64,000 bases of DNA, taken from NCBI RefSeq assembly GCF_016123485.1, contig NZ_JADCKQ010000004.1, forward strand, positions 62,001 to 126,000. The letters run 5' to 3'. Made by a program: the position numbers and the translations under genes. Numbering within the stretch: position 1 is the first letter of the stretch; every line of letters starts with the position of its first letter. The stretch is from Halocynthiibacter styelae. Lineage in GTDB: Bacteria; Pseudomonadota; Alphaproteobacteria; Rhodobacterales; Rhodobacteraceae. Below, in pieces: positions 61,610 to 64,000 of the stretch. A model generated the notes under the pieces. That model had not been told where the DNA came from and ran no database searches. It worked only from the letters and a program-made list of their open reading frames with translations.

Positions 61610-63484
61610 ATGAGCAAACCGAACAACAACCCCGCTGATCCGTTCAAAAAGGCCCTGGCTGAGGCCACCAAAACTATGGCCAATGACACGGACCTGAACG
61701 TGACCTACACGGTTGATCCGGCGGGTAAGACGGCAGATACCATCCGCCTGCCCCAGGTCACCCGCCGTATGACACGGGATGAGGTTCTGATGGCGCGGGG
61801 CACGGCTGATGCCCTGGCCATGCGCCACCGTCACCATAATGCCACAACCCACAACCGCTATCTGCCCCAGGGCCAGATGGCGCGTGATCTGTACACCGCC
61901 ATGGAAGACGCCCGCTGCGAAGCCATGGGCGCACGCGAAATGCCCGGTGCTCTCTCCAACATCGACGTAAAGCTGGAAGCAGAGGCCAAATCAAAAGGCT
62001 ACGGCGAAATCACCGACCGCGCCCAGGCGCCTCTGGCCACGGCTGCGGGGTATCTGGTGCGTGAACTTGCCACCGGGCGGGACCTGCCTGAATCGGCGGC
62101 AAATGTGAAAACTCTCTGGCAGGATTACATTGAAGGTATGACCGGCGGCACGCTGGAAAGCCTGCAGGACGCGCTGAAAGATCAGGCCAGCTTTGCCAAA
62201 TTCGCCCGCCAGATGATCGAAGACCTGGGCTATGGTGATCAGTTGGGCGATGACCCGGATTCGGAAGATGACGAGTCTGATGACGAAGCCCAGGAAGACG
62301 GCGAAGAAGAACAGGAGCAGGACAGTCAGGGCGACCAGGAGAACCAGGAAGAAGCCGAAGCCCAGCCGGAACAAAGCCAGGACGATAGCATGGACGCAAC
62401 TGAGGCCCAGGTCTCGATTGATGACATGGCCGATCAGGAAGAAGGCGATGAAGCTGAGCTGCCCGAAGGCGACGCCCCGATGGAACCGCCAGCCCCTGCC
62501 CCGGCCTCTGAAGCTGATCCGGATTACAATGTTTTTGAGACAGAGTTTGACGAAGAAGTCCGCGCCGAAGATCTGGCCGAACAACAGGAACTTGAACGTC
62601 TGCGCGCCTATCTGGATCAGCAGCTTGAACCGCTGAAAGGGGCTGTCTCCCGGCTGGCCAACAAATTGCTGCGCCGCCTGCAGGCGCAACAGAACCGGTC
62701 CTGGGAATTTGACCTGGAAGAAGGTGTTCTCGATGCTGGTCGTCTGGCCCGTGTGGTGGTTTCGCCAACCACGCCCCTGTCGTTTAAGATGGAACAGGAC
62801 ACCGAATTTAAAGACACGGTTGTGACCCTTCTGCTCGATAACTCCGGCTCTATGCGCGGGCGTCCGATTTCCATTGCGGCGATCTGTGCAGATGTGCTTG
62901 CTCGTACGCTGGAACGTTGCCAGGTGAAGGTGGAAATCCTTGGTTTCACCACCCGCGCCTGGAAAGGCGGGCAATCGCGCGAAAAATGGCTGGCAGAGGG
63001 CCGCCCGGAACAGCCCGGCCGTCTGAATGATCTGCGCCATATCATCTATAAATCAGCCGACGCGCCGATGCGCCGGTCCCGCCCGAACCTGGGCCTGATG
63101 ATGAAAGAAGGCCTGCTGAAAGAGAACATCGACGGTGAGGCACTGGAATGGGCCCACCGCCGTATGGTGGCCCGTCCTGAGGCGCGCAAGATCCTGATGG
63201 TGATTTCTGATGGCGCACCGGTGGATGACAGTACCCTGTCCGTGAACCCGGCGAACTATCTGGAAAAACACCTGCGCGATGTGATCGCCATGGTTGAGAA
63301 ACGCCGTGCTGTCGAACTTCTGGCGATTGGTATCGGCCATGATGTGACCCGCTATTATGACCGCGCGGTAACAATCACCGATGTGGAACAGCTGGCCGGG
63401 GCCATGACCGAACAGCTTGCCGCCCTGTTTGACGCCGATCCACGCGCCCGCGCGCGTATCATGGGCATCAAAAAAGCAAGGTGA
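61610..63484 (+). CDS. cobT: Cobaltochelatase subunit CobT
   Basis: A 624-residue subunit with an N-terminal CobT domain ([37 protein letters not shown]), a very acidic Glu/Asp/Gln-rich linker (residues about 215-310), and a C-terminal von Willebrand A domain whose MIDAS begins [13 protein letters not shown] (about residue 410). It is the partner of CobS in the chelatase chaperone ring. At full family length. Confidence 0.95.
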   Translation: MSKPNNNPADPFKKALAEATKTMANDTDLNVTYTVDPAGKTADTIRLPQVTRRMTRDEVLMARGTADALAMRHRHHNATTHNRYLPQGQMARDLYTAMEDARCEAMGAREMPGALSNIDVKLEAEAKSKGYGEITDRAQAPLATAAGYLVRELATGRDLPESAANVKTLWQDYIEGMTGGTLESLQDALKDQASFAKFARQMIEDLGYGDQLGDDPDSEDDESDDEAQEDGEEEQEQDSQGDQENQEEAEAQPEQSQDDSMDATEAQVSIDDMADQEEGDEAELPEGDAPMEPPAPAPASEADPDYNVFETEFDEEVRAEDLAEQQELERLRAYLDQQLEPLKGAVSRLANKLLRRLQAQQNRSWEFDLEEGVLDAGRLARVVVSPTTPLSFKMEQDTEFKDTVVTLLLDNSGSMRGRPISIAAICADVLARTLERCQVKVEILGFTTRAWKGGQSREKWLAEGRPEQPGRLNDLRHIIYKSADAPMRRSRPNLGLMMKEGLLKENIDGEALEWAHRRMVARPEARKILMVISDGAPVDDSTLSVNPANYLEKHLRDVIAMVEKRRAVELLAIGIGHDVTRYYDRAVTITDVEQLAGAMTEQLAALFDADPRARARIMGIKKAR

Positions 63485-63523
63485 TCTCAGGGGCCATACG
63501 GCCCCTGACTGCTTTTTCAGGTC

Positions 63524-64000
63524 TCACGTCAGAATATCCCGGCAGCGTTTCAACGCCTCAGCAATGGCCGGTTCGCTCCAGGGCAATTCTCTGTAAAATT
63601 GTGGATTTCGAACAAACAGGCGTACCATACACCGGATCAATCTGCGCTGATTGTCATTCGGCGCCGTTCTTACGTGATCCAGCCAGCGCGCAAAAGCCTC
63701 CTGCCCGTCGGCATATTCATACCAGCCATCATTCAGCGCAGGTTCCACAAAAGCCCGAAAGATCTCCGTCGCCCCGTCAATCAGCGCCTGGTCCGGCTCA
63801 GGATTCCGTAGTTCCGACAACAAATCCCCCATTCGTGCGGCCTGCAACGCCAATAGCTCGTTACCGACAGTGTTTCGGAACCCCTCCCGCAACAACCATG
63901 CTTTTATCTCGGGATTATCAGGCCATCTGATCTTGCGCACAATCGCAACACGCCCCTGCCCCTGATGTTTCTGAGCCAGGATCCACAACGCCATGTCGGG
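63524..64000 (-). CDS. Hypothetical protein, possibly partial at the window edge
   Basis: The reverse-strand frame contains MALWILAQKHQGQGRVAIVR at 63994 and remains open to the window edge, so the true start may lie outside. The visible part is about 156 residues, soluble and helical, with no recognised domain (GNELLALQAARMGDLLSELR; ALNDGWYEYADGQEAFARWL). It converges with cobT. Confidence 0.65.
   Translation of the reverse strand, partial: PDMALWILAQKHQGQGRVAIVRKIRWPDNPEIKAWLLREGFRNTVGNELLALQAARMGDLLSELRNPEPDQALIDGATEIFRAFVEPALNDGWYEYADGQEAFARWLDHVRTAPNDNQRRLIRCMVRLFVRNPQFYRELPWSEPAIAEALKRCRDILT

Overview
The window reads as a chromosomal segment of a Roseobacter-group alphaproteobacterium (Rhodobacteraceae). 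The inference rests on gene families and gene pairs rather than any marker gene: CobS/CobT for aerobic B12 synthesis, BolA next to a DnaJ-domain protein, a DUF4177 protein, GlmU-GlmS beside phosphoglycolate phosphatase, a PntAB transhydrogenase, IorAB-type molybdenum hydroxylase, and GC-rich convergent-gene repeats of the 'AAATATCCCGGGGG' kind that I associate with this family. No rRNA, tRNA, CRISPR, IS element or prophage was recognised.

Layout. 1-4.7 kb: leucine catabolism (mccB, running off the left edge, and ivd), with two small secreted proteins and an OmpW porin between them. 4.8-8.5 kb: small genes, a decayed aminotransferase 3' end, GNAT, DegT aminotransferase and gph. 8.6-12.5 kb: glmU-glmS plus an AlkD-like protein (cell-wall amino sugar supply). 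12.8-15.6 kb: acyl-CoA synthetase and moaA. 15.7-26.6 kb: a peptide-use locus, with a dipeptide ABC transporter (fused double ATPase on one strand, binding protein and permeases on the other) joined to three M20 hydrolases and a PHP hydrolase. 26.7-32.6 kb: MerR/DUF2938 pair, DUF3422, thioesterase, an orphan mobile mystery protein A and a YqiJ-YqiK (flotillin) pair. 32.7-35.8 kb: pntAB. 36.1-38.6 kb: kynU-GNAT-kynA (tryptophan breakdown). 38.8-42.2 kb: tetR divergent from iorAB. 42.4-46.3 kb: a peptidase C26 and glcG-glcB (malate synthase). 46.6-53.2 kb: an AT-rich zinc-ribbon protein, pepN, a lipoprotein transglycosylase and gatB. 53.3-55.8 kb: the most unusual region, described below. 55.8-64 kb: DUF4177, bolA, dnaJ-like, SIMPL, a GspL/GspC-like fusion protein, cobS, cobT and a partial gene.

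The standout locus is 53.3-55.6 kb. A regulator with an unusual order (N-terminal sensor-like part, LuxR-type helix-turn-helix in the middle, alpha/beta-hydrolase fold at the C-terminus with catalytic residues replaced) is followed by two tandem non-coding units about 254 bp apart. Each unit has a 16-bp palindrome or near-palindrome of the form TACCC-N6-GGGTA, an identically spaced -10-like hexamer with no good -35, a nearly identical 37-nt block (34 of 37 bases), a variable stretch, and a strong GC hairpin with a U-rich loop. The palindrome centre lies about 43 bp upstream of the inferred start, where class II LuxR-type activators bind. I infer twin small RNAs activated by the neighbouring regulator, a possible quorum-sensing-like or ligand-sensing RNA circuit that I do not recognise from the literature.

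Other points worth following: four 11-bp phased direct repeats upstream of pepN; an operator shared by ivd and the acyl-CoA synthetase; a palindrome upstream of kynU; and a perfect hexanucleotide microsatellite encoding (Thr-Glu)11. Starts were re-chosen from ribosome-binding sites and family N-termini where the longest open frame was implausible.
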